Below, piece by piece: positions 33,001 to 48,000 of a DNA stretch of 64,000 nucleotides (position 1 is the stretch's first letter; each line of letters starts with the position of its first letter). The DNA comes from Baylisascaris procyonis (Eukaryota; Nematoda; Chromadorea; Rhabditida; Ascarididae). The stretch is taken from the NCBI GenBank assembly GCA_037389465.1, contig JAZARR010000110.1, positions 1,555,501-1,619,500 of the forward strand, read 5' to 3'. The notes under the pieces were generated by a model that saw nothing but the letters and a program-made list of their open reading frames with translations, ran no database searches and was not told the DNA's origin. Position numbers and translations under genes: made by a program.

Positions 33001-36000
33001 TGCACAGTTTCTCGCACATACACGCACATCTATCAACGCATTATGCACATATACGCAACATTGTTCATTTCATCTATCTCCTATGCGAACCGTATTTATG
33101 TATGCGTAGATCGCAGTAAGTTTAGCAAATTGTGCGGCAAAAAATTAGCGGCGATCCATTATAATTTCTTTGGGCAACAGACGCTCTATCGTTCCCTCCT
33201 ACCATTCTTCTCGGTTTCCATTTGTCTTCGGGCCAATATTAAAAAAAAAAACAACCGTTGTTTGCAGCAGTATTTCTCAGCTATCACGTTTTGAGGCGGT
33301 TACATAATTTTGTATTATGCTGCTAAAATTTGCTGATATGCTACGGTGTACTGCGTCGCGCCCAAAAGTGCATTGTTTAGCACTGCAATGTACCTGCTTG
33401 CTTTGCATAGCTATGCTGTACGAAGTAGTTAACAGTATGGTACAGTGTATCATGGTTATGCCTAGTAGTGGTAAGGACACAGTCCAAAATGATGCATCCC
33501 AAGGTGTCACTACCGTTTTATATATCAGCCACCAAACTAGTCAATATATTGTACTATGCGTACTACATCTGGCTGCTTCAAGCCGATACATATATTTTTC
33601 TGCACCGAAATTTGACTGTATCGAGTACTCTACTCTGTGCTTTTATTTATTACCTAGAGGATGACGTTTTGTGGAATCTTTAAATAAGTTAAAAGGAACG
33701 ATTTCGTGCACCGCTAGATCTTTCGAAGTGTTTAATGGGAAACTTGGCGAAATTCTCTAAATCTGATGGCAAACTTGACAGATAATAAAACTGGTTGATT
33801 CAAGAAACTTTTTTGTTTGTTAGCAATCTGAAAGAGCTGCTGGTTGTAAATTGATTGTGCTTTCAAATATTGTGTATCAATGAACACTTTGATATCAATG
33901 AGCGGTTAAACATATGTTTGTCGCAAAACCAAACCACCGAAACTGTATTTGAAGAATACAGCGGCCGATCGTTCGACTTTCGTCGATTTTTGCTAATATT
34001 ATTAGGTTCATTGCGTGGTCCAGATTCTTGATCACGGTTGAAACATAAGCGGAATCGAATAGCATATTTGCAAATTTTGTAGCGGTGAACTCAACTCTGG
34101 TTTGGTGGTAGGGAAAAAACAGAAGTGCATGATTAAGCCGTCAACTTCAGAATAAAACCTCCCAAATGAGCTACCACAAAATGGTTCCTAAGAGCACTCA
34201 CTTCTCTAAGAGCACTCACCTATCGGTTTTCTTTTGCACACACAATATTAAGCTACCTCTCAAATGAAACTTTCGAGTAGAAAACGATGAGATTCATTTG
34301 CAGCGATCAAAGCGGCGATTCTCATTCAAAAATGGTATCGGCGTTGTTTGGCTCGTTTAGAGGCAAGGCGACGAGCGTCTTGGAGCATATTTACGGCACT
34401 CGAATATGCGGGCGAACAGGATCAACTAAAGGTGATTGATTGCACGTTTCGCTTCTTCAATAGCCGCATATTTAGCTTTACAATTTTTTCAGTGATATTA
34501 TACGTGCTATGGTGGAATCTGAAAATAACGCCATTACGGGATCCTCATCGCTTACAGAAGGTTCATTTTACACTTTTGTCATTTGAATATGTTGATAGTG
34601 CATGAAGCATGCCTTAATCCCGTAGCTAGCATGTCTGTGAAGCCTTTAAGCTGTCATGTTAACACTGATAATGACTATTGCATGGTTGTTTTTTATCTCG
34701 CATATCTTTCGTCGAATGTCATCGAAAAACTTCTAGCTGATATGATTCGAATCATTTCTTATCAATGCATCCAACTTTTTAATCACTATATTAGTAAGTT
34801 TTTTTTACAAATGTTTGCACATTCAGATTTAATAATGAAAAAAAGTTACTATTCCATACAAGAATGCAATGTTTAGATAGGCGACAACGATAGCAATTGG
34901 AATGTGTTCATTTCTGTGGTGCAAGAATTTAAAATTTCATTCGCAGATAACTGGGGCACACGTATATGTAGAGCTCTACGCTTTGCCTATACGTGTTGTT
35001 GTGATCTCTGGTTTGGCATTTAGCGCTTTTTCAATATTTTCATGTCTTTCGCCGATAATTTCTGATCACCGACATAAAATATACCCGATTTGTTGAGAGG
35101 TAGCGGTTATAGTTACTTTTTGTTCCTCTCTCCCCCTTTGTTCCTTTTCTAGTCCTTTACTCTCGTGAATGTATCACTCCGTTCATTTCAATAATCCATT
35201 TGCCTATTATTCTTGGTATTTTTTATGGTCGGTGAAATTTTGCCCTCTTTACCTTTTCCAGGAGTAGCATATTTACCACTCTCAAAATGGATTGATAAAT
35301 GATTGATAAATGATATCATTTCGAAAGTCCTCAGATTAAATATTGAGCAATAGAATGTAAAGAACATCTTTCTTATTTTGGGCTGCTCAAAGTGGTAATT
35401 TAGCTATTACCATAGTTGAACGTCGATCATGTGGGTTTGATTACGATCTCAACAGATAAACAAAGATTAGATGCTCATCGAACAAAAAAAAACATGTCTT
35501 GCATGTTTTTTCTTCCTTTCATTTTTTTCTCTTTGGATCTACTGAGAAAGAAGAAATTGCATTCTTGTACAACAGAAAAATCTTTATACAAATCAGATAT
35601 TTAAAATAAGTGCGAAAGGCATTTTTTTCATCAGTGCTTATTACTTTTCTTTGTTTCCGCTCAACAGTTGTAGAACTTTCAACATAATAGATTTTGAAAG
35701 CATTTAAAAAAAAAGAAGAGAAAGATTAACTGCAATTTGAAAGGAAATTTCGCATCGAATTGTCTATATCATCAACAAATAATAGTTGTTCAGTTAGCAC
35801 TATATGGCTCAAATACCACTACGACATGAATGCATTAAGTAACCCTATATTATTCCAGATTATTGTTTAGAATTATTCCAGAACTGTCCTTTTTTTTGCT
35901 TTGATATTTGCTACGATTTCCTTATTTATTGTCATTCGGCTTAGATTTTGCTCTTATCGATGTATTTTTACGTGCATATGTTATGGAAGTTGGTGGTTTC

Positions 36001-39000
36001 CGTATCCAGCCACTGCAACATGGACTAGTAGCACATAATAGTCTGACCTAACTCGAAGTTACGGCATCTATGATGCAATCATACAACATTTCAGTACAAA
36101 CAGAAATTCAATGCATTCCACAATATAGTGCTGTGGTGAAAATTTACTGCACAATTGTGACTCGATATATTATCATCTAATAGCCTTGGAGGTCCCCAAA
36201 CTGGCGGATGGGTAGAGAACTTCAGACTCATCTATCTATGATCCTTGCTGATTTGCATCCTAAATATGAGTTTACAGTTATAATTTCATATTCTGTAAAG
36301 GAAACAAAAACTTCAGCCATATTCAGACAAATCGTTTAATAAAGTTATTATTAAACAAAGGAAGAAAGTACTATTTGAAAAAGATATTCGAGTAAATATT
36401 CACAAATTGAATTGATCATCAGTTGAATTGCAAATAATAGTTATTGAAATGCAAATTCACCGTTTCATTGAAATCTTATTGTTGGTCCTGAGGTGCATAA
36501 ATCTTATTTGATCGGTCCTTAAATATTATCAAAATGGCTATAGCCTTCTTCAACTTCGTGCTTTGATAAAGAAAGGAAAGTACGTCAAATGCCATGAGTG
36601 CTCACTAGTCTGAGTAACATCGATATATTATACTGTTTCTTTTGCATGATCTTTCATCAAGATACAAAAAGCGCAATTCACATAATTGGTGCGAGTGTGC
36701 CCTTCTAGCATGCATCATTCCTTGTCGCACCGTATTACGGCGAGAGTTCAATTTATTTTCTATATGATCGCCGAATTGCATTATGCTACATAATCATGCT
36801 ATCACTCTGATATCGACGGACGATACTGGCCCTTTGATCGTGTTCAACTCCACAATTTTATTATTAATCAATCCCTCCACCCCCCTTCCCTTCCCCACAA
36901 GAAAAGAACAACAACGCATTGTAATGCAAAATTTCTCTAACGGTTAAATCCTAGCTAATCACAATAACTATTTTCTGGTTTATTTCTATGCCTCTGTTGC
37001 ACTTACTTTTGCCTATCTTCCTTTTCACTGCTTAGCTGACAAAGAATCACAGTGCCTCTCTAGTGAAAGCTTGCCTTCTTATCGCGAAATTTTTCCGTCA
37101 TCTCTCATTGTGATGTATTTTTTTTTCAGCATTAGCTACGTATACGTCAACATCGCGTAAGTTATTTCCGATTCTTTCATTTTCTTGTTCTGAAATAAAA
37201 ATTCTCATTATTAAAGATTTTCTATGATAATTAAACGTTAGAATTTGAAAATTTTAAAAAATAATGGGCAGATCTAAATATAGAAAATAACATTAAATAT
37301 ACTGCAAAAGAGGATCGATTTTTGTTGATTTATTCACTTCGTCATCGGATGTGAGTTGCAGTTTAGTTGTGGCATTAATCGTTCAGTAGAAAATAGCAAC
37401 AAAACAGAAAACAATTTTTTCAATTATCATTCTTTGTGCACACAATAGATAATTTTTGTTCCCGCTCGCAATTGTGTTTGTCCGTTATTTTTCTTGTTGC
37501 CGATTTCTTTCAACGATATCGGAATTGACGTATAGATAATGCAAGGGGTTGTAGGATTCTTACTTCAAATGTAATTTAATATCAGCTAAAAAATACTTTT
37601 AAATTTTTTTGCTAATAATTTCATTCTATGTAAATTTGTCACTTCTTCGAAGCCTACTAATATTTATAAAGGGTCGAAAGAGAACGTCTATTCTAACCAG
37701 GGTATATGTCACTTAGTTATTTATTGAACGTCTTCTTATACTGTTAAAGCTTCGCATTGTTGCATTATTTTGCAAGAAATTATGATTGCAAGGTGTTATA
37801 AGTTTGTATTATTTAGCCTTAACAGTAATACAAATAGGCTTGACCATAGAGTTGTAGCAACCAAGTTGGCAACTAACTGTTAACGATAGAGTTGACGCGG
37901 ACGAAGTGGTATTACATAGGCGAAGTGACTGTGTATTGCGTAACGTAGAGAGGGAGCAAATAGACGAAACGGATCAAACAGAGCTTGACGCATTGCCTTC
38001 TTAATGCCCTCAAAGCATCTTTTAGCAGATCATAATGGCGCATTGTTGCGCTTTTTAGGTGATCAATTTTGTTCATTTTTCTGCTTATATCTTCTCATTC
38101 GTTTACTTCTATTTAACCCCTTTCTATACATAAATGGTTCATTGCGTGCGCATTGTTGTCTTTCATATGGGTGCGATTACTGCGACTTGCAATCGTTGTT
38201 TGTTGAGAAGTAATTGCGTTAATGTTTACCACTCAGAAATTTTATTCAATCTGTTAGTGGATGAAATTTCTTGCAATTTTTGTTATTCTCAAATGTTATA
38301 AATGCATTTTCTATGCAATATCGATGCATTTATGCATATTACATCGAAATTGATGCCAATAGATTGCCTAAGGCAATCAACAAGCATATAGCGATGATTT
38401 TTATCATTTGCATGAAACGTCGATGTATATTACTTGACTCAATTTTGTCCAGCCCAAATTCTTTACTAACATGTTATTATCTTCGAGTGTCATTTTTCCA
38501 CCTATTTCCAGGTAGAATCTTTTTTGTTATTGTTAGCTGTTGTTACCTGTAACAAACTTCCTGAGCGCATAGGTAGATTTACAGGAATCAAAATGAAACC
38601 AAATTGTAATTTTATCCAGTTTATAAACTTTTATCCAAAATTGTAAGTTTTACAGATTTTTATCTATCCATCCTGTTCATGTCACGAAATGAAACCTAAT
38701 TGTAAGTTTCGCCGATAACGTGTCCATCCTTACTTTACAATTTATTGTATCTCACTTCAAATATGTGGCAGCCGTATTTCTTACCGAATGAATATAAGCT
38801 GACCCAAAGCAACGTAGATTTGCTGTACTTCATTTCTCTACTTTCTATTAAACAATCATCCCATCTAATTGAAGAGCGTTCAGTCGCCTGTTTTGAATCG
38901 TTTATGGGATAGATACGATCCATCGGTGTTGTCTTTGTAAAACTCGTTTTTCACACTCGTTCATGACGATGCTGCATAGGTGCATTAAAGGAAAATCTTA

Positions 39001-42000
39001 ATTCGCCTTAGATTGCTTTACAATTTAGCGTTGTTCGAGCAGAGATATATTTCATGCATGAATAACATGCCTCCCTCCTGAATCGAACCGTTGTTAATCA
39101 TCCCACCCCACCTTCTCGAGCCCGATTCACGTCGACCATTCAGGAAGTCCGCGCACATTTGCGTCGAGCAGTTCGATACGTAGATTCATTGAGCATTTGC
39201 TCGTTCAGTGACCGAAGTTAACGATTTAGGTCTTGTCAGCGACCGTTTGCATCCATTGTATCAAACTGCATTGAATTCGTTGACACATACTTCTAATCCT
39301 TAATTCAGTGTCAAAATTCATTCTTTAGGCACTGTTTCATTAGTGCTAGTACCGTTGAGTTTTGCCGAATAACAATGAAGGTCTCTTGGAGAATTCCGAT
39401 CTTGCTTAGGTCGTGGTCGTCGTAGTTCCTTGGCACGGAAATGTTAAAGTTGATTTTTCATACTTTTGACTTAAATTGCCGATAGTTCTCTTAATGGAGT
39501 TTTAAAGTATGGGAATGTCGATGAGACTATCGATGAGTCGATGTTTTCCCATAGAAGTTCCCGACAGTTATTTTTTTCCCCTTCACATTCTAAAACACAC
39601 ACGTCTTCCTATGCAAATATGCGACATCGTCTAATTTACGTCCGTTTATGTTGTTTGTTTACATTATTTTAGCGAAGTGTAATACGTGGTTGTTGTCACC
39701 TAATTCCTTATATAACAATCGTCGACCATTTGAGCTAATTTGAAGTGTCTAATCTTCCATAGAAGAATGCTTTTCCATGTACTGTTGATATAGAGTGCTG
39801 TGCAATTTGCATTAAATTTCGTTTGGTTGTGTGTGAAGATGTAATTGTTGTCATCTAGGTGTATCATTAAATTGAAGCCTGAAATCATTCATATAATCGT
39901 TGACGTATAGAAGAAAGAAATGTTTCCTCAGAGAAAGGAAGGAGAAGGGGAAATGAGTTGCCTAGAATTGAATAGGAAGAAAATTTTTGAGACTTTTAAT
40001 GGATAAGCTGGCATAGTTAATCCTTTTAAATCACTAAAATGAAAAAGTTTTATTAATTAGTGTGTCTGCATTCGATTTCATGACGCATGGGGATACTCAA
40101 CTGATTGCACCTTAGTTCTAATAACTATCTTCAGTCCATCGTTTGATAGGTGTAATTTACAACTAAAATAAAGCGGGTTCAATAAATCTCAAGCATTTTC
40201 ATAACTCTTTCAATTAATGCTAATTATTGAGAAAGGGATTTTTCTGTGATTTCTTTAGCATTTTTGAGTTTTTATTTTCTTAAGAATATAGCAAGCATTC
40301 CATTTAGATCATTTAGCAATTGCTAATTTCCTATAAAGTATAGATTCTATTCGAAATAAAGCGAATTTGTTGCTAATTAATTGCTACTTTGAAGGTAATT
40401 TAATGCCAATATTACATTCTTTATGACCTTCAACTCTCGTAATCTAACGGAGATTATTGATGGGAAATTTGAGATTGGAAAATTAAGATTGAAATTTTCG
40501 GGGAAATTTTTTTGGGAAAGCTGGCCAAGAATATCAAAACTAAAATTGAAATCAAGGCTAAGTTTAAGGAAAAAAAAACCCGTGCATATATTCGTTTTTT
40601 TCTTTCTCTACTAAATATTGGTTGAATTTCATCGTTCATTCAATACTCTTTCACTTTTTGCTTCACAATGGTGCGAATGATTTTTATGGCCTTTAGCCCT
40701 CATTTATTTATGAGAATTGTGTTTACTGGGCGAATTCCCCACTCCTCCCATCCCATCATCGTTTTCCGCAACAATTGAAAGTTGATACCAACAAGTCGCC
40801 ACATTGATTATTAACTGAAGCCACAATTGATTCCGCAAAAATTTTATTATAGTCGGAAAAAGGAAAAATTTGTACAAGAGGAAATTCTGCAGGAAACATG
40901 ATTGCAATTTGATTTGCGTTTAATAGCTAGCATCAAAACTTGGTTTCAAGTTCAGAGTTGAAGCTGTAGCTCGGTCTTAACTTGAAAGTTAAGGGTGCAG
41001 CCCAACTCTTAAGTGACAGTTGATGAGGCCTGAACTTTTTTGCTTTGCGGTTTTCCTTCATAAGCCGTGCAGGGAATATTATCGTTTATTAAGCACATTT
41101 TGAGAGGTGACGTAACGCATAATTTTCAAAATTTCATAGGGGTGATGATTTTTCTTGACTAGATTTCAGTTGAAGATTAAAAAACGGTTTATTTATCTTA
41201 TAGGTCCCGAACTTTAATAGTCTCAAATTTTCTTCATTTACTCTAATCTCATCGTCTTCACCCTTCTCCCGTGAGAAGCGGATATTTTTGGAGAGAAGAG
41301 AGTCGGTAAAAACGTTATCGATGATTATATCGCCGCGGAAGTAAATTGCAGTGTTTCAGACAATGATTCAGACATTGACAGACAGCTTATGGAAGCGACT
41401 AGACCCGAACATTTCAAGGTGGATAAATCCTACAAGGGGCCCGTAATTTCATTGCCATTAAGGAAAGCACATGTTGAGGAAATGATTGAAGCATTCAAAC
41501 AGAATAAGGTATTTTATTTGTATCTCTTTTCATTTTTCATACATTTTTTTTGTTGAACTTTATTTTAAAATATATAAATGTTGAATTTTGCTAAGGGAAT
41601 TACTTACGTTTTAATGGAATTATCAACTAATTAATGAGATTGCGCTAGGCGAGTATATCTTTTGCCCGTGATTTCACTATATTTTCCTTCTCTTTCTTAC
41701 TTCAGTTTCGTTTTGATTGAAAATCTCTTCACCTTTTTGAAGTACTACTACTTGAGAGTTTAGCGTCTGAAAAGAGTATAGTGTTGTTTTATTCTGAATA
41801 AATCTAACAAGCATTCATTTCTTCCATCTTTATATAATTATAATAATAAAGATCATTTCTATTCCTCTCTTCTATCAAAATCGAATCGGCTTCCATCCTC
41901 TCTTAGGATGTGAGATACAATGAAGAGTGCAATCAGTCGGCTTCTATTTATATATCATTATCTGTTCTCGTATTGTTTTCATCTACGAAAGTTATAAATA

Positions 42001-45000
42001 TTCTTTGATTGATTTTCTATTTTACTATTCGTTTTAGGAATTTAGGAATTCGTATAATAATATACGAAAAGAGTTGGGTAGATAAAGCTATTCAATTTCT
42101 TTCAGACAATTCATGCAAGTTATTTGTTGATGATTTTGCATGAAGCGCGTCGAATATTCAAGTCGATGCCTTCGGTGGTTCATGTCTCCACTTCACTTTC
42201 TAAGCAGATCACCATTTGTGGTGACCTTCATGGCAAATTCGATGATTTGTGTATCATTTTATACAAAGTTAGTTCATTTATTGGTCATCTAAAGAATATG
42301 GAAAAGGGGTTAAAGGTCACCACTAGATGCTAATGTTGTTTCGGCATAGCTTCTAGTTCATTTATTCTTAATAGCATAGCGACAACATGTGGACAATAAT
42401 TCTATAGTCGAAGTGGACATTGAAATAATTGCAACGCTTCATTGATCGACAAATTGTTAGTTGTTAGGATGGTGTTAAATTGCTTTAAAATACTAAAATT
42501 TGTGCACAAAATCATCCGTATTTTTAAATATTATATGGTGCAGACACTTCATCTTTTGGCAACGAGGAGCTTCTCGATGCTTTTGCTCGGTCTCGGCTTG
42601 GCAAAATAGCCCTCTAGCAGAAGTTTCATAGCCAAATCATTTTAATTTTTTCGCCTCGACAACCTTGCCCCAGGCGATAACGATCAACACGGGGATATTT
42701 TCTAATGCGTAAACAAATTCTGCTCTTAAATTTCAGGCTATGATTTTTAGGTGTCCTAGAAATTCAAAAGGTCGGAGAAAATGAAAATATATTTGAGCGT
42801 TTTATTGCCAGCAATATCTAACAAATCGATAATCTTATCAAAAATTATTATAGAAATTATTTGAAGAATTAGGCATTCACGATATCTATGGGTTCATCCT
42901 TGATATTTCCTTCGCAGAAAATTTTCTTCAAACTTTGCAATGGGTTTCTCGAATAGTGCAAAGATATTTCATGTGGAGAGTACTGATGCAACTATTGTAA
43001 TAGCGTTTTTTCTTTTTTTTGCTGTTGAGAATTATGACCAGAGAATATCCAAAAGTTGAGTTCAAAATGAGATGGTTGGTTATTCGAACATCTCGATGAA
43101 AAAGGCGAACAAGACAAATCAAAAATTCAAACTAAAGCACTATGGTTTATCCGTGATCGCTTAGGTTTATTGTTTTTTTTTCACTTCGATGCCAAATATT
43201 CAAAAGCTTCTGATGGCTTTTAGAGTTTCGGCGATACCATCCGAGATATAAACAGTCAGCTTTCATAGCCGAAGGTCACCAAGCTTGAAAAACTCTTCCC
43301 TGTTTTATAAGAGACTGGTTTTGAATGTTAGTCGGAAATCGGTTACGATTAGCAAGACTTCTTAATCCTTTTTTTCGATTATGCTTTCCTCGGTAGAAAA
43401 TCAGCTTCACGTTCTGTAAAAAGCACATCCGTTTTACTGTAGATCGCCATTGTTTCCCTCATTTTTCGCCGGAATCTTTTTGCTACAAACCGAAATTTTT
43501 TATCCACGTTCTTAGACCCTCTCATCCTGGTTGTACTACTTTCCGGTTCCCACTGAATCTTCCTTCCTATCCGTCAAATAGTTCTGTCCATGGAATTAGT
43601 TTGCTTGAAGAAAAAAAGAGATGTTAGAAAGTCAAAGCGATCACTTAATGGGAATTTTCCACCCTCGATATATTAGGCGCTTTCTGAAATATTTATTCTT
43701 CACTTTCTTTTCTTAACTATTGTTTTTTTTTTTGTGCAAATCAACTGTTTTTCATTCATAAATTTTTTTACTTTCCTTATCATTAATATCAGCTTCATTT
43801 GTATTTTCTAAAGCTAAAGAATTTTTTTTTTTTTTAATTTTCTAAAGCTTATTCTTTAGAACGGGTATCCATCGGTAGATAATCCATATGTGTTCAACGG
43901 AGATTTTGTCGATCGTGGATCTCAAAGTATAGAAGTATTCGTTGTGTTATGTGCTCTTGTAATACTTAATCCCTCATCGGTGGTGCTTAATCGTGGTAAT
44001 CATGAAGATCATATTATGAATTTACGCTATGGATTTATCAAAGAATTAATGGCTAAATATAAGGTTATTTTTTTTATTTTCACTCTCTAAATGCTTTTTT
44101 TTCACTCTATCTTAATACTTCATCTTTATTTTCGTTCATAAATTTTCACTTTTTATTTTTTTTATGAATTCCCATTTTATGAATGAATTTCTTTATTCGT
44201 ATATAATCTTATTCAAAGGTATGCGTGAGGTTAATGATTAAATAAGATCACTTCTCACAAAATGAATTTTTTTTTGTTAGAGGAGTATCTGAATGGTTTT
44301 TATAGTTGAAAAATATATGAAAACGTTCGAAAGAGATAATCAGATATTCTTTACGTTGCAACTAATTGGACAACCGACCGGGTAAATAAATAATATAATG
44401 GAGAAATTTTGAGTCAGACGCGTGAAAATATAGATGTAGAATTATTTTACATAAATTCACTGATGAGACGAAACATTACTTCTAACGGATCATTGGTATA
44501 TGTGGTGCATTACCTACCTTTAGGTTTCTGTTGGATTATTGATCCGTCGTTCAAAATGAGCCGCAACAAATGGGCAAATAAGAAAAAAGGGTCGGCACAA
44601 TGCATAGTATATATCTTGCATTTCAACTCATCATAAAGACTTCAGCATGTAGTTAGTCATTAAGGCACTGAAGTGGTGCATAATAGGCGTTTTTCTTTCG
44701 GCTGAAAGAAGATAGTTGATTGGAATGTAGTTGCGTTTTGAAGATTACCCGAAGGTAGCGTAAGATTGAAAAAAATGGCACGAAAAGGCTTATCCACTTG
44801 TCTTCTCATGTGAAAGGATGTAGTTTGCAGGTCTTTTTTGTAAGCTGTTAGTCTAATATACGGCTAGGCATTAAACTTAATGACAGCTCGATAAAATGGT
44901 CCTTGTCAATGGAGATTTGAAGTGCATCTTCCAATTTCATTGCTCTAGATTAAAGGCTTGGGCTATGAAAAAAGCTGGGCCATGGGCCTTAAGGCAGCCG

Positions 45001-48000
45001 AATTCATGCATTTTGACATCCACAAGCGTGCACGCTAGACAGTTCTCGTATTTGATTATTCATAATAAAGCGAGCAACAAATCGCTTTAATTCAGATTTA
45101 CAATGCAAAGTTTTTTCGTCTTATAACTATATGAACAATGGAATCGTTGAATGTTGATCAATATGTGCTAATGATTAGCACACAACATTTATTTGCATAA
45201 CAGCGATTATTTTAATGCCCGCAAATAGTGAACTTAACGGGGGTGGTACTTATAATAAATAAAATAGTAATAACTTAAGGCCTAAATCCCTCGGTTCACC
45301 AGTTAGTTGCGATGAGTCATGCATAAACGAGGCAACGATTTCATTGCAGTAATTTACAGGATTCGGCAACCGCAATTGTGCGTTTGCTAGAAGATATTTT
45401 CTCGTGGTTGCCTCTTGCAACGATTATCGATAACGATATATTTGTTGCACATGGTGGCATATCAGATAAAACTGATCTCGAACAATTAAGGAATTTCCCT
45501 CGAAATAGGGTATATGATTTTACATGCTTACCTGTGTATTTTCTAGAATATGGAGAAGTAATTAATCATTTGAAAGAATATGCCGTTCTATGTGATATGC
45601 AACTGTGGTACTTTCATTGTTAACCCGTTGCCAACTGTTCTTGTTAAGTCAGGAGATTGGGATTTTTCAGAAGCAAGCAGTGGGTTTATCCTCAAGCAGT
45701 TGAAGTACTGCTATCCTTAGCTGAAGTATTACTATCCTGAAGTTAGAAGTAGAGCAGCTAAAGAAATACGTTAAAATGTAATCATGGGCACAAGTAGATT
45801 AAGGTGATTTTGGCATCATATCATTGATAAGAGGCGTTTGATGCGCCAACGTCAAGCTGCGGTACCGTAGAAGACGATTTATGGTCGATAAGATGTAATG
45901 TGGATTTACTGCAGACTCATGTTTTCATGGTAGTACTAACCATTTTCATCCTTTCAATGCATCCTGTTCCATTGTTGTTCATTTCTTTACCTATATGAAC
46001 CTCCCATTATTTTACATTATTTGACAAATAAATTAGTGAATAATTGCAGCTTCATTAATCGCTAATTTATAGTACGTATCGATACTAAGGCCGCCGATTG
46101 TCGAATGCAAAGGTGGTAAGAAGAGTGTGGATATGCCTCAATGGAAGCAATTATTAGACGTACTCTGGAGTGATCCTAAACAGCAATATGGATGCTGGCC
46201 AAATGTTTTTCGAGGAGGTGGATCATATTTTGGCCCAGATGTGACAAAAAAATTCCTTCAAAAGTATGCATTGCTAGAATTTGCATAGTTGCTTTATTGT
46301 TCGAATATTTCATTTTTGTTGCATCGTTAAGTTGGATTAAATTTGTTGAATCTAAAAACATATTTCGATGGCACCGATTGATGGCTTAGATTTTTGTGGA
46401 CAGCAGATACGTTGAGAAAATATTATGAGTTTTTTAATGCCTCTATTTTTTTCAGATACGAATTTTTATTGTTATTATTTTCATGAATTTTCGGATAAAT
46501 ATTAATTATTATGAATTTTCAGATATGAATTTTCTATTTTCTGCAGTGTTTTTTGTTAATGATCGAGCCAACCGCAGCTAGTGCCTCTATTTTCGTTGTT
46601 TGGTTACTATGTGATAGAAAAAATAATGCAGAGATAGATTTGAATAGACGATCCGACGAGAGTGCTACTACTATAGCCTCGCAGACTGTATTGAGTGACA
46701 AGAGTACTCGTTGCTTTTATGAAGCTGTATGATTGCAAAAATGTTAACTCACATTTGACTTTTAAGGTTCAATCTAAGCTTGATAGTTCGCTCTCACGAA
46801 TGTAAGTATGAAGGCTACGAATTCATGCACGATCAACGTGTTCTAACAGTGTTTTCCGCATCAAACTACTATGAATTGGGTAGCAATCGTGGCGCATATG
46901 TCAAATTTTTGGGTCCAAAACGAGAGCCGCATTTTGTTCAATATATGGCAACGAAGGTACATCGTAAGGCGACAATAAGGGAACGGTTTGTCTATCTTTA
47001 TTTCGTGACAGCTGGCTGTTTTTTTTTTTTTTTTGCACAAAAATGATTGAGCTCTGAAAATGATTTCTCAGACTTTTTTTTAGCGCATAATGCATAAAAC
47101 CAACGCGAACTTCAGAGTCAAAAATCAAGAACGGTGATTTTTTAGGGCGTTAGGTGATGAACGATAAATAAATTTGCTTTGTTAGCCTAATATATTGCAG
47201 AAATAAATAGCTCTGATGTATCGGATTAAATAGCAACGCAATAAAATTTACAACAATGCATTTATGAAGAAAAACTGTTGAATAATTTTTTAGAAATAAT
47301 GTTCGACTCATTTTCTTTCTACAGGCAATGAGAGATATTCGTTGCACAATTACGTTTAATTTGAATGAAAAAGTAAAACATTCGATAAGATTTCACTACG
47401 AGGATGTGTCAGAAATGTTGTTTAGAGACCACCAATCTTCTATAACGTTGTTATTTTTCTAAATCCCATAATTTCTCAGATGTCCTCATTGCTCGATTTA
47501 ATGAGATTATAAACTGGAGAGAGTGACAAACAAACCATAAACGCACATCGAGGAGCCTTTATGCCCAAATTATCCACCAGAATAGTGCTATTATGTTATA
47601 TAATCCAGTAGAAGCTTATAATTCATTGAGGTTCCATTTGTGTGGCTGTTCGCGCTAAACAGGAGGGATATGCTTTTATAGCTCTCCAGTTGATGATATG
47701 CAACGCGTTTTATTATATGAGAATTTTTTTTTCTGAACAGCTTTATAAGAGATGAAATTTTCGTGTTATCCTTTGTATCGGATTTTAGATAGGCTTAAGG
47801 CTAACTGCTTGAATCGATAGGCTGTCCAATGAGTGGTACTTGATTTTGCAGTGACACAACGAGTTTTCCGAAGTGTAGCAATTCACAAAAGATTTCAAAG
47901 TTGTTTTACAACCTTCTTTGAGGCTCTTTTATAATTATGAGATGATGTCTGCTCGGAACTGTTTCCTTAAGTCGCAAATATGCTTATGCTTAATTGTTTC

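Noticed and set aside
33317..33664. 115-codon + frame in the same intron
   Set aside because: Cys- and Leu-rich with no recognisable domain. The family needs nothing between the first exon and the IQ exon.
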